Below are positions 8,683 to 17,514 of a DNA stretch of 64,000 bases, piece after piece. The stretch comes from Halalkalibacter krulwichiae (GTDB lineage: Bacteria > Bacillota > Bacilli > Bacillales > Bacillaceae_D): NCBI RefSeq assembly GCF_002109385.1, contig NZ_CP020814.1, positions 2,193,501 to 2,257,500 of the forward strand, written 5' to 3'. A model generated the notes under the pieces. That model saw only the letters and a list, made by a program, of their open reading frames with translations, made no database searches and was not told where the DNA came from. A program made the position numbers and the translations under genes. The first letter of the stretch is position 1, and each line of letters opens with the position of its first letter.

Positions 8683-10095
8683 TTGAGCAAACAAAATATT
8701 TTACGCTTTCTTGAAAATCATCAATCAGAATTTACAGATATGGCACGGGAAATTTGGGAGAACCCTCAAGTGGCATATGAGGAAGACTTTGCTTCTAGTT
8801 TGCAAATGTCAAAACTAGAAGAAGAAGGGTTTACTATTCAAACGCCCATTGCTGGTATTCATACCGCGTTTGTTGCTGAATATGGTACGGGCAATCCGGT
8901 AATAGGAATACTAGGGGAATATGATGCGTTACCAGGACTTTCTCAAAAGGTAACTACAGTTCAAAAAGAGATCCTGTCAAATGGCCCCGGACACGGATGT
9001 GGGCATAACCTACTTGGTACGGCAGGGGTGGAAGCTGTCATAGCTTTAAAGAAAGTAATGGAAGAAGAAGGTCTTGTTGGAACGATTCGATACTATGGTT
9101 GCCCTGCAGAAGAGGTGCTCTCAGGGAAATCATTTATGGCAAGAGAAGGAGTCTTTAATGATTTAGATTGTGCTTTAACGTGGCATCCAGGTGATGCTAA
9201 TCTCGTGATGAATAAAAGTATGCAAGCAATGACTTCAATTGAATTTCATTTCAAAGGGATTACCTCTCATGCAGCTTCTGCTCCTCATGCGGGTAGAAGT
9301 GCCTTAGATGCTGTTGAACTTATGAATATAGGTGCAAACTATATGAGAGAGCATGTGTTGGATGGGTCTCGTATACATTATGTGATTACAAATGGCGGAA
9401 TGGCTCCTAATATTGTTCCGGAATATTCAAGTGTATGGTACTACTTAAGAGCTGAAACAAAACAACAAGTAGAAGAACTGTTAGAGAGAATGGAAAAAAT
9501 AGCTAAAGGTGCTTCGATGATGACTGAAACAGAGGTGAAATCAGAAATCAAAGCATTTGCTTATGAAACGCTTCCTAATGAAAAATTAGATGAGTTATTA
9601 TTTAAAAATATGCAAGTATTGGACAAACCTATTTTTGATGACGAAGAAGTAGAGTTTGCTAAGGAACTTGTAAATAGTACTGGATTTAAGGTTGGAGATA
9701 AAAGTAGCTTATTCAATAGTGACGTTACCGATCTTTTACCAACCGATTTTAACTTTGACAAACAACAACATGGAAAGCCAATGGGGGGATCAACTGATGT
9801 TGGAGATGTTAGTTGGATCACTCCGGTTGGAACAGTAATAACGACTTGTGCTCCTGTTGGGGTACAGCTTCACTCCTGGCAAGCAACAGCTTCATTTGGA
9901 TCTTCAATTGGATTTAAAGGGATGCATTTAGCTGCTAAGGTTATGTCTTTAACTGCTTTTGATTTGCTCATAAATAAAGATAATATAATTGAAAAAATAA
10001 GGAAAGATTTTCATGAAAGTACAGAGGGAAATGAATATGTATGTGGAATTCCAAATCAGGTTATGCCGCCGAATAAAATGGAAAATAGCTTATAA
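8683..10095 (+). CDS. M20-family amidohydrolase, AbgB-like
   Basis: A 470-residue metal-dependent amidohydrolase of the M20 family, closest in length and motifs to AbgB (p-aminobenzoyl-glutamate hydrolase subunit B, about 480 residues). Metal-binding features are GHGCGHN near residue 105, the PAEEV acidic pair, and TWHPGD. The SHAASAPHAGRSALDAV segment belongs to the dimerisation domain. TTG start with GGGGGATGAC as ribosome-binding site. It would cleave an amide such as an aminoacyl-aromatic or N-acyl-amino acid in the cytoplasm. It follows the two membrane proteins by 116 bp, and the exact substrate cannot be read from sequence. Confidence 0.85.
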   Translation: MSKQNILRFLENHQSEFTDMAREIWENPQVAYEEDFASSLQMSKLEEEGFTIQTPIAGIHTAFVAEYGTGNPVIGILGEYDALPGLSQKVTTVQKEILSNGPGHGCGHNLLGTAGVEAVIALKKVMEEEGLVGTIRYYGCPAEEVLSGKSFMAREGVFNDLDCALTWHPGDANLVMNKSMQAMTSIEFHFKGITSHAASAPHAGRSALDAVELMNIGANYMREHVLDGSRIHYVITNGGMAPNIVPEYSSVWYYLRAETKQQVEELLERMEKIAKGASMMTETEVKSEIKAFAYETLPNEKLDELLFKNMQVLDKPIFDDEEVEFAKELVNSTGFKVGDKSSLFNSDVTDLLPTDFNFDKQQHGKPMGGSTDVGDVSWITPVGTVITTCAPVGVQLHSWQATASFGSSIGFKGMHLAAKVMSLTAFDLLINKDNIIEKIRKDFHESTEGNEYVCGIPNQVMPPNKMENSL

Positions 10096-10224
10096 GTAAC
10101 TCATATAGGGCCTAATAAAGGGCTCTTTTTTTGAGTGGTATGAAGGAGGAGCCACCATTACACTTTGAAAAAATTTGTAACCATTATTCCAATGATCCCG
10201 TCCAATAAGCAAGGAGGGGGAAAT

Positions 10225-10752
10225 GTGAAACTTTTTATCAAATTTGATCTAGTCATATTATTAGCATTGGTTCTATTTGGTTGTAATTCACAAGAAGTTG
10301 ATCGCCCTGGGATAACAGGGTATGTAATGGATAAACAGGAGAACGAGATTCTTGTAGTAGCGAAAGAAGCACAAGACTTTCGTTCAACTGGAGGCATTCC
10401 CGAATTCTATAATGCGGTATGGTTTTCTAATGCTCCGTCGGAAATAGCGATAGGAGATTACGTAAACGTCTGGTATGATTTTGTTGCAGAATCATATCCT
10501 GGACAGTCTGAGGTGAAAGAGATAACTGCAATTCCAAGTGAACCACCTAATGGAGCTATTCTTAATGAGTCAGAAATTTTAGCTCAAACGTTACAATCAT
10601 TAGAATTAACAGGGCTATATGGGGTCGAATTGATTGAATTTCATGCAAATTCAAACGTTTGGAGAATTATTTTAAAAGATCTTCTTTTTGAAGACGAAGA
10701 ATCAATTGAACTTGAAGTTCCTGATCAGATAATAGTCGAAAAGAAATCATAA
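10225..10752 (+). CDS. DUF3221 lipoprotein (YobA-like)
   Basis: A lipoprotein of about 175 residues. The N-terminus has a hydrophobic stretch ending in the lipobox LVLFGC, so it should be secreted and lipid-anchored. The body (GYVMDKQENEILVV ... AVWFSNAPSEI ... SYPGQSEVKEITAIPS) matches the DUF3221 family, whose B. subtilis member is YobA; the function is unknown. I chose GTG at 10225 because GGAGGGGG lies 5-6 nt upstream. An in-frame TTG at 10165 would add 20 residues that do not fit a signal peptide. Ends at a good terminator. Confidence 0.85.
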   Translation: MKLFIKFDLVILLALVLFGCNSQEVDRPGITGYVMDKQENEILVVAKEAQDFRSTGGIPEFYNAVWFSNAPSEIAIGDYVNVWYDFVAESYPGQSEVKEITAIPSEPPNGAILNESEILAQTLQSLELTGLYGVELIEFHANSNVWRIILKDLLFEDEESIELEVPDQIIVEKKS

Positions 10753-10784
10753 AGGGAGTGAAATAAGAAAAGATAAGTATAAGG

Positions 10785-10806
10785 GCCGCTAAATAGCGGC
10801 TTTTTT
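10785..10806 (+). terminator. Terminator after the DUF3221 gene
   Basis: GCCGCTA-AA-TAGCGGC followed by TTTTTT. Confidence 0.88.
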
Positions 10807-10811
10807 GGTGA

Positions 10812-10946
10812 TTAGTTAGCATTTCGTGGAGGTTTGTTTGTTGGGTTAATAGCCTTTTCCAATTCTTCTGCTGCTATCACGCTATCCACGTTATTACTAG
10901 AAGGTTTGCCTTTTTGACTGTACCCTTTATCTCGTTTTTGACTCAT
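10812..10946 (-). CDS. Small hydrophilic protein, 44 aa
   Basis: A short minus-strand frame beginning MSQKRDKGYSQKGKPSSNN and ending PPRNAN. It has a good ribosome-binding site (AAAAAGGGGGC, 7 nt before ATG). It is hydrophilic and lysine-rich, with one short helix-like patch (VIAAEELEKAI). The style is that of small sporulation or stress proteins of Bacillaceae, but I do not recognise a family. It lies convergent with the DUF3221 lipoprotein. The rest of the stretch from 10753 to 11118 holds only the two terminators. Confidence 0.6.
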   Translation of the reverse strand: MSQKRDKGYSQKGKPSSNNVDSVIAAEELEKAINPTNKPPRNAN

Positions 10947-11084
10947 GTTATTGCCCCCTTTTTAGTGCTATCATGTTATAAGATGAGTTAATTATTGTAT
11001 TGTTATTCAGGTAGGAACAAAAAAAGATGAAGGTACATCCAGTTTCGATTTATTTGCTCAAATTTATTAAAAAGCACATTAAGA

Positions 11085-11108
11085 TAGCGCTTACAAAGGT
11101 AAGCGCTA
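11085..11108 (-). terminator. Terminator of the SASP gene
   Basis: Perfect stem TAGCGCTTAC / GTAAGCGCTA with a 4-nt loop. On the minus strand it is followed after about 14 nt by a T-rich stretch. Confidence 0.75.
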
Positions 11109-11118
11109 TTGCTACATA

Positions 11119-11328
11119 TTAGAATCTTGAACCGTTCATTTGTTGTTCAGCCATTTGTACTAGTCGTTTTGTGATTTCTCCGCCTACTGAACCATTTGCA
11201 CGTGAAGTCGTATCTGGTCCTAATTGGACTCCGAATTCTTGTGCGATTTCATATTTCATTTGATCTAAAGCTTGCTGAACTCCTGGTACTAATAGTTGAT
11301 TTGAATTATTATTATTGTTGTTTGCCAT
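11119..11328 (-). CDS. Small acid-soluble spore protein, alpha/beta type
   Basis: A 69-residue alpha/beta-type SASP, which coats and protects spore DNA and is degraded on germination. Family motifs are the germination-protease region ([23 protein letters not shown]) and [18 protein letters not shown]. The asparagine-rich N-terminus ([16 protein letters not shown]) is typical. Start: ATG at 11328 is 6 nt after GAGGTG; the in-frame GTG at 11337 belongs to the ribosome-binding site. Expression in the forespore from a sigma-G promoter is expected from the family. The gene shows that the organism sporulates. Confidence 0.96.
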   Translation of the reverse strand: MANNNNNNSNQLLVPGVQQALDQMKYEIAQEFGVQLGPDTTSRANGSVGGEITKRLVQMAEQQMNGSRF

Positions 11329-11430
11329 TTCTAACACCTCTTTCTTTTATTTGAAAATAGTATGTCTTATGTAATTTATTTTATGTTTCCAATTTTATCT
11401 AATTATTAGTAAGACTACGCTATGTTTGAT

Positions 11431-11462
11431 TTCACATTCAGTTCACATATTATTTGTATACT
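11431..11462 (+). promoter_or_regulatory. Direct-repeat promoter (copy A) of the two-component operon
   Basis: TTCACAT at 11431 and again at 11442 (11-bp period), then 8 nt to a -10 box TATACT (11457-11462). The same layout recurs at 13947 and 24260. Tandem 11-bp direct repeats next to the -35 region are typical operators of OmpR-family regulators such as PhoP, so autoregulation is inferred. Confidence 0.7.
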
Positions 11463-11496
11463 AACGTTGAAAATTCATTGGAGATGTGGGGTATTT

Positions 11497-12165
11497 ATGA
11501 ACAAAATTTTAGTCGCTGATGACGATACGCATATTCGTAAATTAATAAAGTTGTACTTAGAAAATAGCCATTTTATTGTAGTAGAAGCAGCTGATGGCAA
11601 AGAAGCATTAGAAGTAGTTACGAATCAAAAGATTGACCTCGCCATTTTAGATGTCATGATGCCTTATAAAGATGGAATTGAACTGACGGAGGATATAAGG
11701 TCATTTTTAGATATACCAATATTAATGGTTACAGCTAAAGGCGAATCCCATGATAAAGTGAAAGGATTTCATGCAGGAACAGATGATTACGTAGTAAAAC
11801 CTTTTGATCCTGTTGAACTCATCTTAAGAGTTAAAGCTTTACTCAAAAGATATAATGTTGGAACAGAAAAAATCATTACAATTGGTTCATTAACCATTGA
11901 TGCAGAGCAATTGGTCATATCCTCTCCTGAAAACACGATAAACTTGAAGAAAAAAGAGTGTGAATTGTTATGTACGCTTGCTAATTCACCAGGTAAGATA
12001 TTCACCCGTACACAATTAATTGAAAAGATTTGGGGATATGACTATGAAGGAGACGAGAGGACGGTTGATGTTCATATTAAACGTTTAAGAGAACACCTGG
12101 TTCCTTTTCCTGAAATGACCATTTCTACCGTGCGAGGTTTAGGATACCGATTAGAGGAGGTGTAA
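11497..12165 (+). CDS. OmpR-family response regulator
   Basis: A 222-residue response regulator. The receiver domain (residues 1-115) has the acidic pocket DDD near the start, the phosphorylatable Asp in AILDVMMPYKDG (about residue 52), Thr in LMVTAKG and Lys in VVKPFDP. A C-terminal winged helix carries VDVHIKRLREHL and STVRGLGYRLE. ATG at 11497 was chosen; the longer frame from 11422 begins inside the promoter. The kinase follows immediately in the same frame. The matching promoter repeats at three loci suggest it controls itself, the alarmone-synthetase transcript and the RND pump. Confidence 0.93.
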   Translation: MNKILVADDDTHIRKLIKLYLENSHFIVVEAADGKEALEVVTNQKIDLAILDVMMPYKDGIELTEDIRSFLDIPILMVTAKGESHDKVKGFHAGTDDYVVKPFDPVELILRVKALLKRYNVGTEKIITIGSLTIDAEQLVISSPENTINLKKKECELLCTLANSPGKIFTRTQLIEKIWGYDYEGDERTVDVHIKRLREHLVPFPEMTISTVRGLGYRLEEV

Positions 12166-12168
12166 GCG

Positions 12169-13521
12169 ATTAAAAACAGCCTATACTTTCGTATTGTAGG
12201 AATTTTTATCGGAGTTGTGATAATAAGTTTATTAACTTCTTATAGCATCACAACTTTGTTTTTTCATAATGAGGTAATTTTTGATGAAGAAATTGTAAAA
12301 GTGTCAGAAGGAATTGCAGACCTTGTAGAGTTAACAGAACCGGATAAAGTACCTGATGTAATAAAAACATTAAATACATTTCCATTTGAACTCAAGATAA
12401 TGAGCAATGATGGAGAGACACTCATCCAGACAAATATATCATTTACTATAACAAGTACAGAATTTAATATAGTAAAAAACCAAGTTGAAAAGACGGCATC
12501 AATCATGCCGCATGATAAACGAGAAGCAACGAGAACAATCGGTGTTCCTATTACAATTGACAATCAATCCTACGCAATGTTTATTCGTATTGATTATGAA
12601 GAGGAAATGCACAGCTTCAAAAAAGTAATGATTTTCTTGCTAGGGTTAGTCTTGTTTATTGGAAGTCTATTAATTTTATTAGCTTCTAGACACTTAGTTA
12701 ATCCGATAAAAAAATTAACTTTTGCAGCTAAAGAAATAGCTAAAGGGAATTTTGCTGTTCGTTTAAATAGCAAAAATAAAGACGAAGTTGGAGAATTAAT
12801 CAATAGCTTTAATCATATGGCAGCAGAAGTGGAGAAAATAGATAAAATGCGTGAGAATTTTGTTAGCAGTGTCTCCCATGAAATCCAATCTCCATTAACT
12901 TCCATAAAAGGATTTACTAAAGCGATTAGAGACGAGGTTGTACCAAAACAAAATCAAAAGGAATATTTAGACATTATTTATCAGGAGACAGAACGATTAT
13001 CGCGGTTAAGTGAGAATCTTCTCCGTTTGGCCTCACTTGACTCAGAGCATCATCCATATCACCCCACCGTTTACAGGTTAGATGAACAAATTAGAAGGAC
13101 CGTTTTAGCGACGGAACCTCTTTGGAAACAAAGAAATTTAACGATTGAATTAGATATAACTTCTATTGAAATAGAGGCTGATCAAGACTTGTTTGAACAA
13201 GTTTGGTTGAATTTACTGACAAATGCCATCAAATATTCACATGATAATGGCAGAATTATTGTTGAAGCAGAAAAGACTGAGACTCAAAGTGTTATTAAAA
13301 TCAAAGATTTTGGAAAAGGCATACCACAAGCAGAAATTCCTCATTTATTTAAACGCTTTTATAAAGTAGACAAAGCGAGAAGAAGTTCGATTGAAGGAAA
13401 TGGACTAGGATTATCCATTGTCAAAAAAATAGTAAACATTCATAAGTGTACAATTGATGTATCTAGTAAGGAAGGTATTGGTTCAACTTTCACAATCACT
13501 ATTCCAAATCACCTCAAATAA
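12169..13521 (+). CDS. Sensor histidine kinase, apparent ATT start
   Basis: Membrane histidine kinase of about 450 residues: TM1, an extracytoplasmic sensor of about 110 residues, TM2 (FLLGLVLFIGSLLILLA), HAMP, HisKA with phospho-His in VSSVSHEIQSPLTSIKG, and HATPase with NLLTNAIKYS and GNGLGLSIVKKI. It is the partner of the response regulator just upstream. Start choice is unusual. The strong GAGGAGG at 12154-12160 is 8 nt before ATT at 12169, giving an N-terminus I/M-KNSLYFRIVGIF that completes TM1. The first conventional codon, GTG at 12217, would cut TM1 and has poor spacing. Confidence 0.85.
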   Translation: MKNSLYFRIVGIFIGVVIISLLTSYSITTLFFHNEVIFDEEIVKVSEGIADLVELTEPDKVPDVIKTLNTFPFELKIMSNDGETLIQTNISFTITSTEFNIVKNQVEKTASIMPHDKREATRTIGVPITIDNQSYAMFIRIDYEEEMHSFKKVMIFLLGLVLFIGSLLILLASRHLVNPIKKLTFAAKEIAKGNFAVRLNSKNKDEVGELINSFNHMAAEVEKIDKMRENFVSSVSHEIQSPLTSIKGFTKAIRDEVVPKQNQKEYLDIIYQETERLSRLSENLLRLASLDSEHHPYHPTVYRLDEQIRRTVLATEPLWKQRNLTIELDITSIEIEADQDLFEQVWLNLLTNAIKYSHDNGRIIVEAEKTETQSVIKIKDFGKGIPQAEIPHLFKRFYKVDKARRSSIEGNGLGLSIVKKIVNIHKCTIDVSSKEGIGSTFTITIPNHLK

Positions 13522-13528
13522 TGAGAAA

Positions 13529-13580
13529 GAGGTTGTCTAAAAAGGTTGACGTACACCTTTAATTGGATAACCTCATTTTG
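13529..13580 (+). terminator. Terminator after the histidine kinase
   Basis: Two-part hairpin: GAGGTTGTC pairs with GATAACCTC and AAAGGT with ACCTTT, followed by ATTTTG. Confidence 0.65.
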
Positions 13581-13676
13581 ATGTACTATTAGACTAATGA
13601 ATAGTTTATGTAAAATTACTGAAACTTTTTTATTATTAGTTCGTATGTATAAAAAAAAGATTAGTGTGGTGGTTAA

Positions 13677-13933
13677 ATGAAAATAATCTCAGGAAATACT
13701 AAAGGTGATATAGTGATTGAACAGGACACGTTACTATTAGGAAATGTAGAAGGAAACATAAGAGTTTTACCGGGGCAAAACTTCAGTTAGAGGCTCAAGT
13801 TAAAGGAGATTTGTATCTTAGTAAACATTCAAAAGCTTCCATTCAGAAACAAATTCACGGAGAAATTATTAATAATGGTGGTTTAGTTGAAGTGATGAAT
13901 GGGAAAATAAATGGAGGAATGACAAAAAAGTAG
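13677..13933 (+). pseudogene. Bactofilin-like protein, frameshifted
   Basis: A short polymer-forming beta-helix protein of about 85 residues, split by one frameshift. The first frame (13677-13790) reads MKIISGNTKGDIVIEQDT and then the repeat-like LLGNVEGNIRVLPG. The -1 frame continues GAKLQLEAQVKGDLYLSK through HGEIINNGGLVEVMNGKI to a stop at 13931. The regular G-x-V-x-G-x-I repeats are typical of bactofilins, cytoskeletal or membrane-associated scaffolds. The break falls in GGGG at 13772-13775. One extra G would restore a single frame, so a lost base or base-calling error is as likely as true decay. Confidence 0.65.
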
Positions 13934-13946
13934 GCTGTATGAAATG

Positions 13947-13978
13947 TTCATACTGAGTTCATATTTGTACGATATAAT
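13947..13978 (+). promoter_or_regulatory. Direct-repeat promoter (copy B) before the 54-aa/alarmone synthetase genes
   Basis: TTCATAC at 13947 and TTCATAT at 13958 (11-bp period), then 8 nt to a perfect -10 TATAAT (13973-13978). The geometry is identical to copies A and C. Confidence 0.7.
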
Positions 13979-14021
13979 GAATCTGTAAAATGAAGATATA
14001 GTTCGGAGGTTGGTGAAGTCA

Positions 14022-14186
14022 ATGAATCTAATTGGTTTTTATAAAAATGAGAATAAGTCTAAACCAAATCAAGAGAGTATATCACCCAATGAAACGAATT
14101 ATGTAATGAAATCGATTCAACAGATTGTTGAAGATTTGAGAAACAAAGGAATCGATGTAGAGCTTTGTAAAAGAGTTCAAGGGTAA
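14022..14186 (+). CDS. Small protein, 54 aa, upstream of the alarmone synthetase
   Basis: Begins MNLIGFYKNENKSKPNQ and ends VELCKRVQG. ATG with CGGAGG ribosome-binding site, 20 bp before the synthetase frame. The N-terminal half is hydrophilic; the C-terminal half looks helical (SIQQIVEDLRNKGIDVE). It is the first gene after the direct-repeat promoter, so it is probably translated with the synthetase. I do not recognise a family. Confidence 0.55.
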   Translation: MNLIGFYKNENKSKPNQESISPNETNYVMKSIQQIVEDLRNKGIDVELCKRVQG

Positions 14187-14207
14187 GGATTAAATAAGTG
14201 ATTCAAA

Positions 14208-14960
14208 ATGGATAGGAAGGAAGAACGCCTCATGGACATGCAACAACTTAAGTACTTAAAAACAGAACTGGCAAGATTTATGATGTCTTATAAGTTTGCA
14301 CTAGATGAGGTAAATACAAAGATTGATATTCTTAAACAAGAATTTCATTATATCCATGATTATAATCCGATTGAACATGTTAAATCTCGTTTGAAATCAC
14401 CAGAAAGTATCCTTAAAAAAATATCTAAAAAAGGGTATGATTTGTCGCTGCAGTCAATTAGAGAAAACATTAAAGATATTGCTGGGATTAGAATTACATG
14501 TTCCTTTATTTCAGATATTTATAAAATTAGCGAGATGTTACAAAAGCAGAAAGATATTGAAGTAATTGAAGTTAAAGATTATATAAGGAATCCAAAACGT
14601 AATGGCTATCAAAGCTTACATCTATTATTGCAGGTCCCGATTTTCATGTCGGATCGAGTTGAAAATGTATGTGTAGAAGTCCAAATAAGAACCATTGCAA
14701 TGGATTTTTGGGCGAGTTTGGAGCACAAAATTTATTATAAATACAACAAGGAAGTTCCACAGAAGTTAGTCAATGAATTGAAAGAAGCAGCTGAAACAGC
14801 TAGTCAATTAGATAAAAAAATGGAAAGAATTCATAAGGAAATGAATGAACTAAAGGCACTTCATGCTACGGAAGAAAAACAAGAACTTTTGATTGATAAA
14901 GAAAGATTTCACTTATCATCACAATTCATTGCTTCTTATATGCGTGGGATGATGAAGTGA
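14208..14960 (+). CDS. ywaC: Small alarmone (p)ppGpp synthetase, YwaC/SasA-like
   Basis: A synthetase-only RelA/SpoT-domain protein of 250 residues, making (p)ppGpp or pGpp from ATP and GTP/GDP/GMP. Synthetase motifs include HVKSRLKSPESILKK, DIAGIRITCSF, YIRNPKRNGYQSLH and EVQIRTIAMDFWASLEHK. It resembles YwaC (about 210 residues) but has about 40 extra C-terminal residues. There is no N-terminal hydrolase domain. The frame starts at ATG 14208; an internal ATG at 14232 is a possible alternative. YwaC is induced by envelope stress in B. subtilis, which fits the regulated promoter upstream. Confidence 0.9.
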   Translation: MDRKEERLMDMQQLKYLKTELARFMMSYKFALDEVNTKIDILKQEFHYIHDYNPIEHVKSRLKSPESILKKISKKGYDLSLQSIRENIKDIAGIRITCSFISDIYKISEMLQKQKDIEVIEVKDYIRNPKRNGYQSLHLLLQVPIFMSDRVENVCVEVQIRTIAMDFWASLEHKIYYKYNKEVPQKLVNELKEAAETASQLDKKMERIHKEMNELKALHATEEKQELLIDKERFHLSSQFIASYMRGMMK

Positions 14961-14999
14961 TATTCTAGTAATATAATTGTTGATAAAGGAGTGAGAGGG

Positions 15000-15455
15000 A
15001 TGATTCCTTCAAAGCTGGATCAGTTCTCACACTATACACGGAAAGAATTTGAAAAAATTCAAGAGATGATTGCTCCATTAGTAAAAAAGAGCAGCACCTA
15101 TGCTTTTTTATCAGTACCTATGTTTTCTTTTTCTGTCGTAAATTTGTACTTCTTATTGTTCAATTCATCACAAGCTAATCAAATGCTTTGGATTGCGATA
15201 TTTGCTATATTAGGTGCTTTGGGTTTGGCCTTATTTAAAGAATCTATTCACAAAAATCGAGAAATTTTCAACAAAAGTGTAGCTTATATTAAAGGACGAA
15301 TTAACAAGAGCGACTTGATAACGGACGATGAGAAAGAAAATTATTTAAATGAAATCAAACATAATCCTGTCAATGTTTTTAAAGTGTTTCAAAAATTTCT
15401 AAGCAGAGAAGAACGTTTAAAAAGAATGAAAGAGCAAATATTATCCAATCATTAA
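15000..15455 (+). CDS. Two-helix membrane protein, possibly DUF5392
   Basis: A 151-residue protein with an amphipathic N-terminus, two adjacent transmembrane helices near residues 35-80 (TYAFLSVPMFSFSVVNLYFL and MLWIAIFAILGALGLALF), and a charged helical C-terminus. It resembles the DUF5392 family of Bacillales as I remember it; the function is unknown. ATG at 15000 was chosen over the GTG at 14991, because AAAGGAG lies 8 nt before the ATG. It starts 40 bp after the alarmone synthetase and shares its transcript, suggesting a membrane or stress role. Confidence 0.7.
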   Translation: MIPSKLDQFSHYTRKEFEKIQEMIAPLVKKSSTYAFLSVPMFSFSVVNLYFLLFNSSQANQMLWIAIFAILGALGLALFKESIHKNREIFNKSVAYIKGRINKSDLITDDEKENYLNEIKHNPVNVFKVFQKFLSREERLKRMKEQILSNH

Positions 15456-15489
15456 GGTAGCCAAACAGGCAGCCTTAATGATTTTTTTA
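15451..15489 (+). terminator. Terminator after the 151-aa membrane protein
   Basis: ATTAAGG / CCTTAAT stem with inner GCC/GGC, followed by a T-run. It overlaps the stop codon. Confidence 0.8.
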
Positions 15490-15513
15490 TTCAATGGATG
15501 ATCACAAACGGAA

Positions 15514-15578
15514 TTGACAAGCTACCTATTTCTATGATAAATAAAATAGAGTTAGCACTCGTTGATCTGGAGTGCTAA
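15514..15578 (+). promoter_or_regulatory. htpG promoter with perfect CIRCE operator
   Basis: A -35 TTGACA (15514-15519) is followed by an AT-rich -10 near 15536. CIRCE, TTAGCACTC-N9-GAGTGCTAA, lies at 15552-15578 with both 9-bp arms perfect. CIRCE is the binding site of the heat-shock repressor HrcA and here overlaps the start of the transcript. Confidence 0.93.
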
Positions 15579-15612
15579 TAATTGATCTTTAATTTTGAAA
15601 GGGGAACTATTC

Positions 15613-17493
15613 ATGACTAAGAAGCAATTTAAAGCAGAGTCGAAAAGACTATTAGAAATGATGATCAATTCAATTTACACTCAAAAAGAAATATTCTTGA
15701 GGGAATTAATTTCCAATGCAAGTGACGCAATCGATAAAATGTATTATAAAGCTTTAACGGATGATTCAATTACTTTTAATAAAGACGAATATTACATAAA
15801 AGTGGCTGCTGACAAAGATAATCGAACACTGACGATTACCGATACAGGAATTGGTATGACGAAAGAAGAATTAGAAGCCAACCTTGGTACGATCGCCAAA
15901 AGTGGCTCGTTAGCATTTAAAACAGAAAATGAGTCACAAGACGGACATGACATAATTGGCCAGTTCGGTGTTGGTTTTTATTCCGCATTTATGGTAGCTG
16001 ATCAAGTTACAGTTGTAACTAGATCGATTGGTAGTGAAGAAGCATTTAAGTGGCAATCAGATGGAGCAGAAGGATATACTATTGAACTAGCGGAGAAAGA
16101 CTCCGTTGGAACAATTATAGAATTGAAAATGAAAGAAAGTACAGAAGAAGAGAACTATGATGAGTTCCTAGAGGAGTTTCGTCTGAAAGCTATCATTAAG
16201 AAGTATTCAGACTTCATTCGTTATCCAATTAAAATGGACGTGGTAGAACGTTCATTAAAAGAAGGAAGCGATAATGAATGGGATGAATATACAGAGGAAC
16301 AGACAATTAATAGTATGGTTCCGATTTGGAGAAAGAATAAATCAGAATTAACAGATGAGGATTATGATCACTTTTATCAAGAAAAGCACTACGGTTTTGA
16401 TAAACCTTTAAAGCATATTCATATAAGTGTTGACGGAGCTGTAAGATATAATGCAATTTTATATATTCCTGAAAATATTCCATTTGACTACTATTCGAAG
16501 GAGTATGAAAAAGGCTTAGAACTCTACTCAAATGGAGTACTAATCATGAATAAATGTGCAGATCTTTTACCAGATCATTTTAGTTTTGTAAAAGGGATGG
16601 TTGATTCTGAGGATTTATCTCTCAATATTTCAAGGGAGATTTTACAGCATGATCGACAGTTGAAATTAATCGCGAAAAACATTAACAACAAAATTAAAAG
16701 CGGCTTGCAGAGTCTACTAAAAGATGAAAGAGAAAAATATGAAACATTTTATAACGCCTTTGGGCGTCAGCTGAAATACGGTGTATATACAGATTTCGGA
16801 GCTAATAAAGAAGCTCTTCAAGATTTATTAATGTTCTACTCTTCTACAGAAAAGAAGATGGTGACATTACAAGAGTATGTTTCTAGAATGCCAGAAGATC
16901 AAAAATATATTTATTATGCTACAGGTGAGTCGAATGAGAGAATAGAAAAACTCCCACAAATTGAAGTAGTTACCGATAAGGGATATGAAGTTTTATATTT
17001 TACAGAAGACATTGATGAATTTGCGATTAAAATGTTACAAACTTATAAAGAAAAAGAATTTAGATCAGTATCAAGTGGCGATTTAGGGATTGAAAACGAG
17101 GAAAGCAATGAAAACAATGCGACTGAGGAACAAAGTCACAAAGAGTTGCTTGATAAAATGAAAGAAATTCTTGCGGGCAAAGTAAAAGATGTACGGGCGT
17201 CCAAACGATTGAAAACACACCCTGTTTGCTTATCTGCAGATGGTGAAGTAACGATTGAGATGGAGAAAATTCTCCAGGCAATGCCAGACAATCAAAATAT
17301 AAAAGCGGATAAGATTTTGGAAATAAATCCAAATCATGAAGTATTTCTATCGTTAAAAAATGCTTTTGCTAGCGATGCAGAAAAATTAAGCTTATACACG
17401 AACTTACTTTATAATCAAGCTCTTCTAATTGAAGGTCTTCCAATTAATGATCCACTAGAATTCACAAATGATATTTGCAAAGTAATGGTTTAA
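15613..17493 (+). CDS. htpG: Molecular chaperone HtpG (Hsp90)
   Basis: A 626-residue cytoplasmic Hsp90 chaperone. The N-terminal GHKL ATPase shows [27 protein letters not shown] and [15 protein letters not shown]. The middle domain has catalytic-loop features LNISREILQ, and the C-terminal dimerisation domain ends in DICKVMV. ATG 15613 has AAAGGGGAAC upstream; the TTG at 15595 is less likely. It is single-gene, with a CIRCE operator in front and a terminator behind. In B. subtilis htpG is not part of the HrcA/CIRCE regulon, so the operator here is notable. Confidence 0.97.
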   Translation: MTKKQFKAESKRLLEMMINSIYTQKEIFLRELISNASDAIDKMYYKALTDDSITFNKDEYYIKVAADKDNRTLTITDTGIGMTKEELEANLGTIAKSGSLAFKTENESQDGHDIIGQFGVGFYSAFMVADQVTVVTRSIGSEEAFKWQSDGAEGYTIELAEKDSVGTIIELKMKESTEEENYDEFLEEFRLKAIIKKYSDFIRYPIKMDVVERSLKEGSDNEWDEYTEEQTINSMVPIWRKNKSELTDEDYDHFYQEKHYGFDKPLKHIHISVDGAVRYNAILYIPENIPFDYYSKEYEKGLELYSNGVLIMNKCADLLPDHFSFVKGMVDSEDLSLNISREILQHDRQLKLIAKNINNKIKSGLQSLLKDEREKYETFYNAFGRQLKYGVYTDFGANKEALQDLLMFYSSTEKKMVTLQEYVSRMPEDQKYIYYATGESNERIEKLPQIEVVTDKGYEVLYFTEDIDEFAIKMLQTYKEKEFRSVSSGDLGIENEESNENNATEEQSHKELLDKMKEILAGKVKDVRASKRLKTHPVCLSADGEVTIEMEKILQAMPDNQNIKADKILEINPNHEVFLSLKNAFASDAEKLSLYTNLLYNQALLIEGLPINDPLEFTNDICKVMV

Positions 17494-17514
17494 AAGGAAT
17501 AGGAATCACACTAC

